DNA of 64,000 nt, from positions 1 to 64,000 of the forward strand of contig NZ_VMNH01000009.1 of assembly GCF_007625115.1 (NCBI RefSeq), read 5' to 3'. The DNA comes from Sedimenticola selenatireducens (GTDB lineage Bacteria; Pseudomonadota; Gammaproteobacteria; Chromatiales; Chromatiaceae). This document shows positions 39,359-48,453 of this stretch, one piece after another; position 1 is the first letter of the stretch, and each line of letters starts with the position of its first letter. The position numbers were made by a program, and so were the translations under genes. The notes beneath the pieces were generated by a model, which had not been told where the DNA came from, did not search any database, and was given only the letters and a program-made list of their open reading frames with translations.

Positions 39359-39625
39359 ATGAAAACGTTAATGATCATGATATCAACCCTATCACTCACC
39401 GGCTGTGCGACATCCCCGTTTGGCACAGCCGCCAGTGGTGGTGCTAACTATGCTTACCAAAAAACGGCGGCGGGTGATTGCGTGGTAACCATCAACTCAG
39501 CCAGAGATATAGCAGGCGGTACGCTGATGATTGAGGATGACTGTAAAGTTACAGTCTCAGCAGACACCGCCGGGGGCGCTGCAGCAATGAAACTGATCAG
39601 TGACCTGGTGGGTAAAATCCGATGA
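39359..39625 (+). CDS. small lipoprotein, spanin-like candidate
   Basis: The 88-residue product has signal sequence MKTLMIMISTLSLTGCATSP with lipobox LTGC at residues 13-16. The mature part is small. It lies in the lysis block, where an outer-membrane spanin would be. There is no matching inner-membrane spanin overlapped with it, so the role is uncertain. Confidence 0.6.
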   Translation: MKTLMIMISTLSLTGCATSPFGTAASGGANYAYQKTAAGDCVVTINSARDIAGGTLMIEDDCKVTVSADTAGGAAAMKLISDLVGKIR

Positions 39626-40044
39626 GAAAATTCATTGTTTACCGGTCGATCAAAGGTTATAAGTACGAGCTGGCCGGGCCTGCAGAAACCGAGTCCGGTA
39701 TTATTGGGCTGGATCTCGAAACCGAATATTTGAAACTGCAAAACGATGGTTTGTTCCTCGCGCGGAAAGGGTACTGCTGGGACGGTCCATCAGGCCCGAG
39801 TGTAGATACCAAAACATTTATGCGCGGCTCCCTGTTTCACGATGCCGGGTATCAGTTGATCAGGATGGGGTTGCTGCCGATTGACTATAAAAGCCAGATT
39901 GATGACCTATTAAAACGGATCTGCCTTGAGGATGGGATGTCTGGATTCCGGGCGTGGTACGTGCATCAATCGGTATCACTGTTCGGGGGTGGCTCATGCC
40001 TGCCCAACACTCAACGCCACAGACTGCCCGAGGTGGCCCCGTGA
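39622..40044 (+). CDS. DUF1353 phage protein
   Basis: The 140-residue product has RKGYCWDGPSGPSVDTKTFM and RGSLFHDAGYQL, the DUF1353 pattern with conserved Trp-Asp and His-Asp. These proteins lie in phage lysis or tail regions. Enzymatic role unknown. Overlaps both neighbours by 4 bp. Confidence 0.8.
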   Translation: MRKFIVYRSIKGYKYELAGPAETESGIIGLDLETEYLKLQNDGLFLARKGYCWDGPSGPSVDTKTFMRGSLFHDAGYQLIRMGLLPIDYKSQIDDLLKRICLEDGMSGFRAWYVHQSVSLFGGGSCLPNTQRHRLPEVAP

Positions 40045-40349
40045 CCGCGTTAACGCTCAGGCAGAAACAATCACTGTTTGTGCGTATGGTGGCTTTGTTG
40101 ATCGACTATGCTACTGAGCTGGGTTATGAGCTGACCTTCGGTGATGCTTATGCGAAGTCAGGCCACATCAATGGGTCATTCCACTATAAGCGGCTGGCCA
40201 TTGATTTTAATCTGTTCAAAGATGGTAAGTACCTGACAAAAACAGAGGATCATCAGCCATTGGGTGAGTTCTGGGAATCGATAGGCGGTAGCTGGGGTGG
40301 GCGGTTCAAACGGAAAGACGGAAACCATTATTCCCTGGGGGAGCTATGA
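40041..40349 (+). CDS. M15-type endolysin
   Basis: The product has 102 residues from GTG 40041 (a longer form from ATG 39996 also has a ribosome site). It contains the zinc motif SGHINGSFHYKRLAIDFNLF, where His and Asp bind zinc, then GSWGGRFKRKDGNHYSLG with the last His. This is the M15 D-Ala-D-Ala carboxypeptidase/L-alanoyl-D-glutamate peptidase pattern. It degrades peptidoglycan at lysis. Confidence 0.8.
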   Translation: MTALTLRQKQSLFVRMVALLIDYATELGYELTFGDAYAKSGHINGSFHYKRLAIDFNLFKDGKYLTKTEDHQPLGEFWESIGGSWGGRFKRKDGNHYSLGEL

Positions 40350-40780
40350 GGTCATTATTATCAAAAATTGCCCTGCTTTTGTACATAGTGCCGGTGCTGG
40401 TTTTCGCAGACTACAAAGCCGAAGTCGTGCGCGTGGTGGATGGCGATACCGTCAACCTAAATGTGCATATCTGGCCCGGCCTGACTCAGCAAATCAGCCT
40501 AAGATTGGCCGGGGTTAACACGCCAGAGAAGCGCGCCAGCGCAGAATGTGAGCGGTTAGCCGCAAAAAAAGCCACAGAATTCACGTTATGGTTTCTGGAG
40601 GGTGTGGAATCGGTGACTGTCACGGATGTGAAATTGGGTAAATACGCGGGTCGGGTGCTGGGCAAAATCCAGGTTGGCGGAGTTGATCTAGGTCAAGCGC
40701 TTATAGAAACAGGTCATGCGCTACCCTATGACGGCGGGCATCGCGGCCCGTGGTGCAGTGACCCAATAAAACCACCCTAA
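40346..40780 (+). CDS. exported staphylococcal-nuclease-like protein
   Basis: The 144-residue product has a signal peptide (about 1-20, ending VFA-DY) and the SNase core: VVRVVDGDTVNL (Asp), LRLAGVNTPEKR (Arg and Glu) and GKYAGRVLGKI (second Arg), then ALIETGHALPY. All key positions are present. Last gene of the late operon. Because it is exported it may degrade host or free DNA outside the cytoplasm. A moron-like cargo is possible. Confidence 0.8.
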   Translation: MRSLLSKIALLLYIVPVLVFADYKAEVVRVVDGDTVNLNVHIWPGLTQQISLRLAGVNTPEKRASAECERLAAKKATEFTLWFLEGVESVTVTDVKLGKYAGRVLGKIQVGGVDLGQALIETGHALPYDGGHRGPWCSDPIKPP

Positions 40781-40858
40781 AATTGTCCCATAAACAAAAA
40801 CAGCATCAATAAAAACAACAAGTTACAAAGAGCGAAAACCTGGTTTTGTGGGACAATT
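40781..40858. promoter_or_regulatory. integrase arm-type sites, right pair
   Basis: AATTGTCCCA at 40781-40790 and its exact inverse TGGGACAATT at 40849-40858. They share TTGTCCCA with the left pair at 3758-3790 and flank the path to attR. The AT-rich stretch between could bind IHF. Confidence 0.55.
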
Positions 40859-40911
40859 AGCAAGCATTATTCATAATAAAAACAAATACCTACAGAGTTC
40901 TAGCTGTCTTT

Positions 40912-40957
40912 CTACGAACCAGGTGGTCGGAGGTTCGAATCCTTCCGGGCGCGCCAT
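40912..40957. repeat. attR core, 46-bp direct repeat with attL
   Basis: An exact copy of 3659-3704 (3' part of tRNA-Arg). Only the 3' 45 nt of the tRNA are present, so no tRNA is made here. Confidence 0.95.
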
Positions 40958-40967
40958 ATAAATCATA

Positions 40968-40994
40968 AAGCTCACCCATAGGGTGGGCTTTTTG
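40968..40994 (+). terminator. original tRNA-Arg terminator, displaced by the prophage
   Basis: Hairpin AAGCTCACCC/GGGTGGGCTT with a T run, 11 bp after attR. In the empty site it would follow the tRNA directly. Confidence 0.8.
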
Positions 40995-41135
40995 TTTATG
41001 TGTTGTCAAAAAGTTTGAACTTCAGCAAGAGCTTGTGGCGTGAATCTTCTTTCCGGACGAGTCATTTACCAAAGCTGTGTACCGGGCACATAGGTCACGC
41101 TTTATACCGTAGAGATAGGTAACACTTCGGTCTAG

Positions 41136-42206
41136 CTAAATGCGCCCATACCATGTTCCTTTCCCTTTACCGTGTTGTATGAGTTGCTGGTTGGCAACCA
41201 AGGTCTGCAGGTGCTTTTTTACAGTATTGCGATTTGCGCCGGTCAATTCTACGATCTGACTTACGGACAGCCGTCCGTGTTCTGTTGCCAGTTCAAGGAT
41301 GTTGAAAGAGAGTTCGGGTAGCTTGGCTAGCACAATATGCTCACGTTCAATCTTGGCTTCGAGGCGTTTCTTTTGCTTCTTTAAAGCCTGAAGAAAATAT
41401 CTTATCCATGGCTGCCAGTCCGGGGTTTTAGTACGAATCGTACCCTGTGTTTTACGTAGTGCTATGTAATAGCCCTCCTTTGACTGCGCAATGATGCTCT
41501 CCAGCGAGCAATAGGGAACATAGGCATAACCCTCCCTGAGCAATAGTAGGGTAGTAAGTATGCGCGAAAGGCGTCCGTTACCATTCTGGAATGGGTGAAT
41601 CTCCAGAAAGATCACTGTAAACAACGCGATCACCAAAAGCGGATGAAGGACTTTGTTCTCAAGTGCGTGTCGTGTCCATTCAACCAACTCCGTCATGAGT
41701 CGGGGGGTATCGAAGGGGCTTGCTGTTTCGAATACGATCCCGATTTCATTCCCTTCGACGTCGAAGGCACTGACGTGATTGGGAGTTGTTTTATAATTGC
41801 CTCGGTGGCGTTCATCTTTGCTGCTGTAGCCGAGCAGGTCGCGATGTAGCTGTCGGATATGGTTTTCTGTTAGGCCAATGGCTTCCGAGTGGCTGTAAAG
41901 AGTGTTCATTACGCCGGCATAGCCGGCAACTTCCTGCTCATCGCGCGAGTCGAACTTCTTGATCTCGATATTTGCAAGGAGTTGGCCAACCTCTTGGTCA
42001 GAAAGCCGGCTGCCTTCAATTCGCGTAGAGGAGCCGATGCTTTCGATGGTTGCCACTCTCCGAAGTGCCGAAAGACGTTTTGGAGCTAGCGTTCCTAAGG
42101 CACGCCAGGCACCCTTGAACTCGTCCAGCTCAGCGACCAGAGAAAGGATCTCGGGGGTAATGACCAAAGTGTCGGTATGAATGCTCACATCCGAAATGAT
42201 ATCCAT
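41136..42206 (-). CDS. Fic-domain protein with C-terminal winged helix
   Basis: The 356-residue product has the Fic motif HPFQNGNGRLSR at 204-215, an N-terminal autoinhibitory motif STRIEG at 60-65 (pattern S/T-xxx-E-G/N), and a winged-helix end (SVSQIVELTGANRNTVKKHL, about 310-330). Fic enzymes move AMP from ATP onto target proteins. The position that is usually Asp or Glu in HxFx(D/E)GN is Asn here, so magnesium binding may differ. Alone, leftward, 180 bp outside attR. Confidence 0.85.
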   Translation of the reverse strand: MDIISDVSIHTDTLVITPEILSLVAELDEFKGAWRALGTLAPKRLSALRRVATIESIGSSTRIEGSRLSDQEVGQLLANIEIKKFDSRDEQEVAGYAGVMNTLYSHSEAIGLTENHIRQLHRDLLGYSSKDERHRGNYKTTPNHVSAFDVEGNEIGIVFETASPFDTPRLMTELVEWTRHALENKVLHPLLVIALFTVIFLEIHPFQNGNGRLSRILTTLLLLREGYAYVPYCSLESIIAQSKEGYYIALRKTQGTIRTKTPDWQPWIRYFLQALKKQKKRLEAKIEREHIVLAKLPELSFNILELATEHGRLSVSQIVELTGANRNTVKKHLQTLVANQQLIQHGKGKGTWYGRI

Positions 42207-42663
42207 AAGTATCCAATAAATCCATATCAGATGTCTAAAAAATCATCCATATATATCCAAATAGATTATAAGGAAGAGACAGAGATGCATCGATTTTATA
42301 ATTATGCGATTGAACAGACGCTAAGCGGCTAATGTGAAAACAGGAAGGACGAAGTCGTTCACAGTTGAAAGAAAAATACGAGCAAAACCTATTCAGGTAG
42401 ATAGTTACCTGTTGAGTTGTTGTTGCTATGTAGCGTTGAACTGAGTGTAGACGAGCAACAAGCCTAATGTGTTCTTTGATAAGGGTAGACTTTTTCAAGG
42501 CAATTGAGAGTCATCCAAAATTTCTCGATGTGCAACCTATGTGTCAGGTAGCACAACAAGGCTTACGAGAAAACGTGGGCCATTTATTTTTCTAGCGTAG
42601 GGAATTTTGCGTGGTTTCTTACGACGCTAAAATGCCGGAAATTGGTGATTTTATCCAATCGTT
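42207..42663. other. intergenic; ATCCA repeats before the Fic gene, otherwise no gene
   Basis: Five ATCCA or TATCCA words occur within 42201-42260 around the Fic start and could be an operator for its winged-helix domain. An 87-codon leftward frame at 42235-42498 lacks a ribosome site and protein-like pattern; not called. Confidence 0.4.
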
Positions 42664-43815
42664 TTAGGCCTGCTCCTTATAAACCGCCATCGTCCTATCG
42701 GTAGCATCGTCATTTAGATAGCGCCGGGTAAAGTTGATAAATGCCGGATGCTGTTTAAGTGGCTCGACGACTTCTGCGCAGGCCAATTGGATCTGCCAGC
42801 AGTACCGAGGTGCGGTATTGCTGTTGATCGATTCTCCTGCCTTTATTGCCCGCACACCTGGGATTTGTATCAGCGCCTGTTGACCTCGTCGGGTAATCAG
42901 CGCCATCTCTTCGGCGTCGGTACCGGGAAGATTGAATCGGATTTCGTAGATCGCTGGTTGCCATGGATCGCACTGTTCAAATACTTCGGCAGCCCGGCCT
43001 GCACAACCCCAGATACGCATCAGCCGGGTCGCTTCCTCTTCCATTTCTGCGCGAACATCAGTAAACAGTTTCAGGTAGCCCTCGTCTTTGGCGCGTGCAT
43101 TTTTGCGCAGTAATTTTGCAGCGCGGTCGGTGATTGATGTGAATGCGTTAACCTTGGCAATGCCGTTGGCGATGAGGCGTCGTAGCTGGTCTTCGTTCAG
43201 TCCTGAACTGCCGTGCAGTACCAGCGGGATCTGCAGGGCTTCATTGATATGGCGCAGACGTGGGTAATCTAGTTGCGGTTTACCGCTGAAGCGACCGTGT
43301 ACAGTACCAATTGATACGGCCAGAAAGTCTACACCTGTCAGGCGCACAAATCCGCGGGCTTCATCGACCGTGGTAAAAACCAGTTCATCCCCACTGTCCG
43401 GAACATAACCCAGTTCGGCTTCTACCGGTATGCCGCAGGTGTGGGCCATGGCCACGACTTCTTTGGTGATAGTGATATTCTCTTCCAGTGATCGATGAGA
43501 TGCATCCACCATGACACCATTACAGCCGTAATTAATGCCGCGTACAGCCCCCTCAATACCACTGCCATGGTCATAATGAATCGCTACTGGTACCTCACTG
43601 CGCCGCGAAGCGGCTTCCACTGCATTGGCGAGCAATGCCAGGTCAAAGTAATCGGTGTGAGGTTCTGACAGTCCTAAAATGACTGGGGCTCGACACGCTT
43701 CTGCTGCATTCATAATGCTTTGCAGTTGATCAAGATTTACGATGTCGAATGAACCGACCGCATATTTGTTGTTGTAGGCATGGTGTAACATGTCCTGCAT
43801 TTTAACGAGTGCCAT
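42664..43815 (-). CDS. class II fructose-bisphosphate aldolase with C-terminal Dabb-like extension
   Basis: The 383-residue product has a class II aldolase barrel (about 1-285): zinc ligands at HYDHGSG (80-86), AELGYVPDSGDE (133-144), HGRFSG (173) and HGSSG (201), then NVNAF-like KVNAFTSITD. A further 95 residues (about 288-383, IYEIRFNLPGTDAEEMALIT, HPAFINFTRRYL, TMAVY) resemble a dimeric alpha/beta barrel (Dabb/EthD-like) fold. It would make fructose- and sedoheptulose-bisphosphate in the Calvin cycle. Last gene of the leftward cbb cluster. Confidence 0.82.
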   Translation of the reverse strand: MALVKMQDMLHHAYNNKYAVGSFDIVNLDQLQSIMNAAEACRAPVILGLSEPHTDYFDLALLANAVEAASRRSEVPVAIHYDHGSGIEGAVRGINYGCNGVMVDASHRSLEENITITKEVVAMAHTCGIPVEAELGYVPDSGDELVFTTVDEARGFVRLTGVDFLAVSIGTVHGRFSGKPQLDYPRLRHINEALQIPLVLHGSSGLNEDQLRRLIANGIAKVNAFTSITDRAAKLLRKNARAKDEGYLKLFTDVRAEMEEEATRLMRIWGCAGRAAEVFEQCDPWQPAIYEIRFNLPGTDAEEMALITRRGQQALIQIPGVRAIKAGESINSNTAPRYCWQIQLACAEVVEPLKQHPAFINFTRRYLNDDATDRTMAVYKEQA

Positions 43816-43821
43816 AACGCT

Positions 43822-44220
43822 TTACTCTCGGTGAGGGAAGTTGATCACATGATGTGAATCTTCCGTAACATTCAATTGCTGTTCCAACATCGCTTCCATG
43901 GCCTCCAGTACACGCTTGATGATCATGCTGGCATTAGAGTGAAACAGCCGAAGCTGACAGTTAATCGGTGTATGCAGCGCATTGCGGTCCGCTGTTTCAA
44001 AATCTGTCCAGGCTGCCACAGGCAGGTCATTCAAGGCATTGTCGACAATAATCCAGGCATCCGGCTGCAAAATAATATCGAGCGTTCTTAACTGTGGTAT
44101 GGCGAGTCGAATACACAGGCCCAGTCGTTTGAAAGCGGTTTGCACCCTGTTGTAATAGAGGGCGTCAAGAACACCGGCTTGGTATTCATAAACGGGCACC
44201 TCATTGTGTCGGGTATACAT
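43822..44220 (-). CDS. unknown protein in the cbb cluster
   Basis: The 132-residue product starts MYTRHNEVPVYEYQAGVLDA. It contains an LDIILQPDAWIIVDNALNDL beta-strand region and a helical end. Not recognised. It lies between cbbO (76 bp) and the aldolase gene (6 bp), so it belongs to the Calvin-cycle operon. Confidence 0.65.
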   Translation of the reverse strand: MYTRHNEVPVYEYQAGVLDALYYNRVQTAFKRLGLCIRLAIPQLRTLDIILQPDAWIIVDNALNDLPVAAWTDFETADRNALHTPINCQLRLFHSNASMIIKRVLEAMEAMLEQQLNVTEDSHHVINFPHRE

Positions 44221-44296
44221 GGCTTTCTTGTGTCTCGCTTGTCTGTACGGTTTACATGGGCGCTATCACATTGCCTGGATAGTATTTGATGAAGCA

Positions 44297-46627
44297 TCAG
44301 CGGGTCAGGCTGGCAAACAGCGTTGGCAGTTTTTCCGGTAACCGGTCGACGTTATTAATGATGGTGTAATTACTCTCGCCAAAGATTCGCTTTACATAGC
44401 TGTCCGCGTTGGGGTCCAGTGTCAGGCAGTAACTCAGTACGCCGTGACTGTAGAGTTCCTCAACTGCTTTTTTGGTATCGTGACGCAGATGTTGTGGATC
44501 ACGCTCATCAATATCTGCCGGTTCGCCATCGGTGACCAGCAGGATCAGCTTGCGACGTTCCGGCTGTTTCAGCAGATGATGGCCCGCATGCCGCAGGGCT
44601 GCGCCCATGCGTGTTGAGAGTCCACCTTTCATGCCGGACAGTCGGGATTTAGCCTCATCATCAAAATGCTGATTGAAATCCTTGAAGCGGTAGTACTGCA
44701 CATCATGTCGACCATCTGAGGCAAAACCATGGACGGCGAAGGGATCACCGATACCCTCGATTGCGGTTGAAACCAGGGTGGCCGCCTCACGGGTCAGTTC
44801 CAATACGGTTTTGTCCGAGCCCGCCATCTTTTCATTGGTGGATTCTGAGAGATCCAGTAACAGAACAACGGAGAGGTCGCGGTTCTTCAGTACATTCCGC
44901 ATGGTGATGCGCGGGTTGGGTTGCTCACCCATACGAATGGAGACCATGGCGTCAATGGCTGCGTTGATATCGATCTCATCGCCATCTTCCATATTGCGTA
45001 CTCGCTGCACACCCTCAGGCGTGAGCAGGTCGATGATCTGTTTAATGCGGTGTGCGATGGGTTTATAGTCCGTAAGAATCGCATTGATTGCTTCCGGATC
45101 ACCCTTGGGTTGTCGGCGTTCATAAACCGTTGCCCAGTCTGGGCGGTGCAACTGGATCTGGTAATCCCACTCCTGGTAATGGAACGGTTCGGAAACAGCC
45201 TCTTTGCCCCACATGTCATTAAAGCTGATCCCTTCGTCTTCGTAGGGGTACATCTCCGTGGCACAGGTCCAAATCTCCTGTGCATCATCGCCGGCCAGTT
45301 CACAATCAACTTCGTTGGCCATCTCGATCACGCTGACTGTTTTACGCACCTGGCGTTGACTGGCGGGAATGTATTCATTGCCCAGGTTTAGATCGAACTC
45401 CTCAAACTCCCAGATAAAGCGGTTATCATCCCGATAGGGTATGCGGTTGCGCTCCAGTATGCGCAGGCTGGGTACTTCACGACGTACCGAGAAGATATTG
45501 AATAGTTCCATACCCATGTGCCATGAGAAGGTATTGTCATCCTGACGTTCTGCAATCTGCTCATGGAAGCGCGCGGCGAAGGCGTTGAGTTCATCGTCAT
45601 CGGTGGTAACAGTGCTATCGAGCAGCATCAATGACACATCCTCAAGGATGGCCGCTGTGGGGTGTTCCACCTGTCCCTCATAATCATGGGCGAGCAGGGT
45701 AGCCCATAACTTCTTCAGGCCGGGAAAATTCTGAATGGCTTTGTATTCGATTCGTGCATCTTCAAGCAAGCCGATGAAATACATTTGGGCCGGGCTGAGT
45801 TGTTCTGCAGAGATCCGCGAGGTGGTATAGCTCATGTGAGCGGACATATGGGCAGCCGTGGCGCGATAGAGTTCAAGGCCGGTTATTTCGCCTACATTAT
45901 CGACCGCATCCGGTAGATGAAAGATGCGGTTTTCGATATAGGGTTTGAAATCGGTGTAGTCGGCACCTGTAGGGCGCAGGAAAAAATCGCGGCCCCATAA
46001 GGCACGCAGATAGAAATTGAGTTTGCGCTGCACGCGGATGAAGAGAATGCCTCGACGTTCCTTCTGTAGCATGGCTTTGCTATCTGCCGATTCCAGGTTG
46101 AAATAGGCGGTCAGGTTGTCAAAGTCACGGCGATAGGCCTGGGCACCAAAATTGGCCCAGCGACGAAGCCCGCTAATGGTTAGTTTGGAGAGCAGTTCAT
46201 CCATGTGGTTCAGCATCGGACGCAGGCCGCGTGCGGCAGTACCTGAGAGCTGATGAATCAATGTCAAATAGCCACGCAGCAGTTCGGCATCACCCAGGTT
46301 ACGCGCGGCAGAAGGCAGACTACTGAAGAGCAAGCCGACCACTTCGCCAGAGACCATAGAGGCGAGTTTCATGGCGGCAGTGATACAGTCAGGAATGATG
46401 TCCTCGCCACACTCTTTCACAACCAGGGGCATCTCCTGGACGTAAGTGATGACAACATCACTGCCCCGACCAAGATTAGACAGGCTCTTTGCACCATCCA
46501 TGTAATCCTGCAATCCGGCAGGTGACATGATGCGTGCCGCTTCATGAAAAGTGCCTTCTAATACATCACGTATTTCAGGTGCTACTTCTCCCAGAAGCGC
46601 TTCGTAGTCTTCGAGATTAATACTCAT
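44297..46627 (-). CDS. cbbO: CbbO, RuBisCO activase subunit with VWA domain
   Basis: The 776-residue product has a long N-terminal helical part and a C-terminal von Willebrand A domain (about 580-776) with MIDAS LLDLSESTNE (DxSxS), a Thr and LVTDGEPADID. Motif AHMSAHMSYTTSR and length match CbbO. With the CbbQ hexamer it forms the activase that removes inhibitory sugar phosphates from form I RuBisCO. The acidic pocket binds RuBisCO. Confidence 0.93.
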   Translation of the reverse strand: MSINLEDYEALLGEVAPEIRDVLEGTFHEAARIMSPAGLQDYMDGAKSLSNLGRGSDVVITYVQEMPLVVKECGEDIIPDCITAAMKLASMVSGEVVGLLFSSLPSAARNLGDAELLRGYLTLIHQLSGTAARGLRPMLNHMDELLSKLTISGLRRWANFGAQAYRRDFDNLTAYFNLESADSKAMLQKERRGILFIRVQRKLNFYLRALWGRDFFLRPTGADYTDFKPYIENRIFHLPDAVDNVGEITGLELYRATAAHMSAHMSYTTSRISAEQLSPAQMYFIGLLEDARIEYKAIQNFPGLKKLWATLLAHDYEGQVEHPTAAILEDVSLMLLDSTVTTDDDELNAFAARFHEQIAERQDDNTFSWHMGMELFNIFSVRREVPSLRILERNRIPYRDDNRFIWEFEEFDLNLGNEYIPASQRQVRKTVSVIEMANEVDCELAGDDAQEIWTCATEMYPYEDEGISFNDMWGKEAVSEPFHYQEWDYQIQLHRPDWATVYERRQPKGDPEAINAILTDYKPIAHRIKQIIDLLTPEGVQRVRNMEDGDEIDINAAIDAMVSIRMGEQPNPRITMRNVLKNRDLSVVLLLDLSESTNEKMAGSDKTVLELTREAATLVSTAIEGIGDPFAVHGFASDGRHDVQYYRFKDFNQHFDDEAKSRLSGMKGGLSTRMGAALRHAGHHLLKQPERRKLILLVTDGEPADIDERDPQHLRHDTKKAVEELYSHGVLSYCLTLDPNADSYVKRIFGESNYTIINNVDRLPEKLPTLFASLTR

Positions 46628-46728
46628 TGTTGATACCTGACCACAGGGTTACAGCGTTGGCAGTAAGTTTGAAATAGATCAGGCAAACCGTCCGATATTA
46701 ACGCTGTATCTCCTGCGTGAATGATTGA

Positions 46729-47544
46729 TCAGCCGAAGAATGTCTGTACTGCTGCGTCGAGTGTGTCACGCATATCAGGGTCATCCGTCAGTGGCGTCAC
46801 CATGGTCATCGAGCAGGCTTCCACAGGGTCAATTCCCTTGGCGATCAACTGCCCGGCATAGACCAGAAGGCGTGTTGATATACCCTCATCCAGACCGTGG
46901 CCTTTCAGGTTGCGGGCGCGGTGCGCAATCTGTACCAGTTTGCCTGCAGTAGTGAGATCAACGTCAGATTCCTTGCAGACAATCTCGGCTTCTTTCTCCG
47001 CGCCCGGGTAATCGAAATTAAGTCCACCAAAACGTTGTTTGGTTGACTGCTTTAGATCCTTCATCAGGCTCTGATAACCTGGGTTGTAAGAGATGACGAG
47101 TTGGAAGTCCGGGTGGGCTTCGATCAACTCACCTTTCTTGTCCAGGGGAAGCGAGCGACGATGGTCGGTGAGTGGATGGATGACAACGGTGGTGTCCTGT
47201 CGCGCTTCAACGACCTCGTCGAGATAGCATATCGCACCAATTCGCGCAGCGGTTGTCAGTGGTCCATCCTGCCATTTTGTTCCATCCTTATCTAACAGGA
47301 ATCGGCCTACCAGGTCGGAGGCGGTCATATCTTCATTACAGGCCACGGTGATCAGTGGCTTGTTCAGCTTGTAAGCCATGTACTCGACAAAACGGGATTT
47401 GCCACAGCCGGTTGGTCCCTTGAGCATCATCGGCATGCGTACATTATAGGCCGCCTCATAGAGGGCAATCTCTTTTCCCACTTGCTCGTAGTAGGGCTCG
47501 TTCTTAACAATGTACTGTTTTGGATCTACTGTTGTGACTGACAT
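46729..47544 (-). CDS. cbbQ: CbbQ, AAA+ RuBisCO activase
   Basis: The 271-residue MoxR-type AAA+ protein has Walker [11 protein letters not shown] (43-52), Walker [12 protein letters not shown] (about 103-113), a sensor-1 region VISYNPGYQ and an Arg finger region [11 protein letters not shown]. It pairs with CbbO. Starts 29 bp after the small gene at 47574-47885. Confidence 0.94.
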   Translation of the reverse strand: MSVTTVDPKQYIVKNEPYYEQVGKEIALYEAAYNVRMPMMLKGPTGCGKSRFVEYMAYKLNKPLITVACNEDMTASDLVGRFLLDKDGTKWQDGPLTTAARIGAICYLDEVVEARQDTTVVIHPLTDHRRSLPLDKKGELIEAHPDFQLVISYNPGYQSLMKDLKQSTKQRFGGLNFDYPGAEKEAEIVCKESDVDLTTAGKLVQIAHRARNLKGHGLDEGISTRLLVYAGQLIAKGIDPVEACSMTMVTPLTDDPDMRDTLDAAVQTFFG

Positions 47545-47573
47545 GACAGACCTTCTTTTATATCTCGATGAGT

Positions 47574-47885
47574 TTAGCTTTCGTCGTCGGTTTCGACGTT
47601 GCCGTTCCAGCCAGCGGCTTTTGCCAGGGTCATGGCATTTCCATGAATTCGGCTGTGACGCCCGACAAGTGTTTCAGGGAGATGACTGACCAGGCAGCCA
47701 TACTTGTCCCATTCGGTATTGACCTTCTGTAACAGCGCGTCAATGCCGGCAAGGTTCCAGCCCTCGCATGTTTCAGTCTCAGGGATCAGCTCAAATACCC
47801 AAGCGTCGCGGATAACTTTCCCGATGGTGGTCATGCCACCATTGATATCTTTGTCAACGCCTACATATCGGTCAGGTTTAGCCAT
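47574..47885 (-). CDS. unknown small protein between cbbS and cbbQ
   Basis: The 103-residue product starts [20 protein letters not shown]. It has [38 protein letters not shown] and an acidic end. No family recognised with certainty. It sits after the terminator behind cbbS and just before cbbQ, so it is probably made with the activase. A role in RuBisCO assembly or activation is inference. Confidence 0.75.
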   Translation of the reverse strand: MAKPDRYVGVDKDINGGMTTIGKVIRDAWVFELIPETETCEGWNLAGIDALLQKVNTEWDKYGCLVSHLPETLVGRHSRIHGNAMTLAKAAGWNGNVETDDES

Positions 47886-47941
47886 TGTTTATCTCTCTGA
47901 TAGGTTGGTTAGTGGATTAAATAGAACCACCCTTTCGATAG

Positions 47942-47976
47942 AAACCCCCGCCCGACACGATTCGGTCGGGGGTTTT
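47942..47976 (-). terminator. terminator between cbbS and the activase genes
   Basis: Stem of about 11 bp ACCCCCGnCCGA/TCGGnCGGGGGT with flanking A and T runs on both strands, 22 bp after the cbbS stop. It would lower expression of cbbQ/cbbO compared with RuBisCO. Confidence 0.75.
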
Positions 47977-47998
47977 ATCTTTACTCTTTTATAGGGTC

Positions 47999-48355
47999 TT
48001 AAACCACATTGCCTCGGTAGATGACCATTGAAGCCCCTGCGCATTGGGCGTAGTTATCCAGCCCCAGCAGACGCACATGGTTTTCCGGGTGTGCCTTGTG
48101 GCACGCTTCCAGTTCAGCCAGGATGGCATCGACGTCAGTCTCGCCAAACATCGGCAGTTTCCACATGTACCAGTAGCTGCCGCTAGCGTTCTGAGGCTCG
48201 GTATGTTCAATGGAAGGGTTCCAGCCCTTGCTCACGATGAACTCGATCTGTTGGCGTGTCTGCGCTGCATCCATTGCTGGCAGGTATGAAAAGGTTTCGA
48301 ACTTGCGACTGGTGTTATCACCCAGGCTCGATTTATAGTCTTGCACTGTACTCAT
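47999..48355 (-). CDS. cbbS: RuBisCO small subunit, form I
   Basis: The 118-residue product has the family motifs [49 protein letters not shown] and [20 protein letters not shown]. It starts 98 bp after cbbL and forms the L8S8 holoenzyme. Confidence 0.97.
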   Translation of the reverse strand: MSTVQDYKSSLGDNTSRKFETFSYLPAMDAAQTRQQIEFIVSKGWNPSIEHTEPQNASGSYWYMWKLPMFGETDVDAILAELEACHKAHPENHVRLLGLDNYAQCAGASMVIYRGNVV

Positions 48356-48453
48356 TTTTAAATTCCTTCATTCAATGTCGATATATACGAAATCAATTCA
48401 CTGAGACTAGGCAGGCTCCGAGATATCTGGAGCCGCCAAATCTCTCAAGTCTG

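Larger units (their letters stand above)
3659..40957. mobile_element. prophage of about 37.3 kb in tRNA-Arg, carrying an integron
   Basis: It is bounded by a perfect 46-bp direct repeat (3659-3704 and 40912-40957) made of the tRNA 3' end. Content in order: integrase next to attL, two small genes, integron integrase and cassette array, leftward early genes, PL region, two membrane genes, repressor, OR region, cro, replication genes, iterons, Q-like regulator, HNH, terminase, HK97-type portal, protease and capsid, connectors, tail tube, G/GT chaperones, tape measure, GTA-like tail tip, lysis genes and a nuclease. All modules of a long-tailed temperate phage appear intact, and no broken structural gene was seen. 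The HNH next to terminase suggests cos packaging (inference). Confidence 0.95.

Noticed and set aside
40796-40911. Gene in the attR-proximal stretch
   Set aside because: The sequence is AT-rich, has no open frame of note, and is explained by integrase arm sites.
42235-42498. 87-codon leftward frame between Fic and aldolase
   Set aside because: No ribosome site, no hydrophobic or domain pattern, and no coupling to neighbours.
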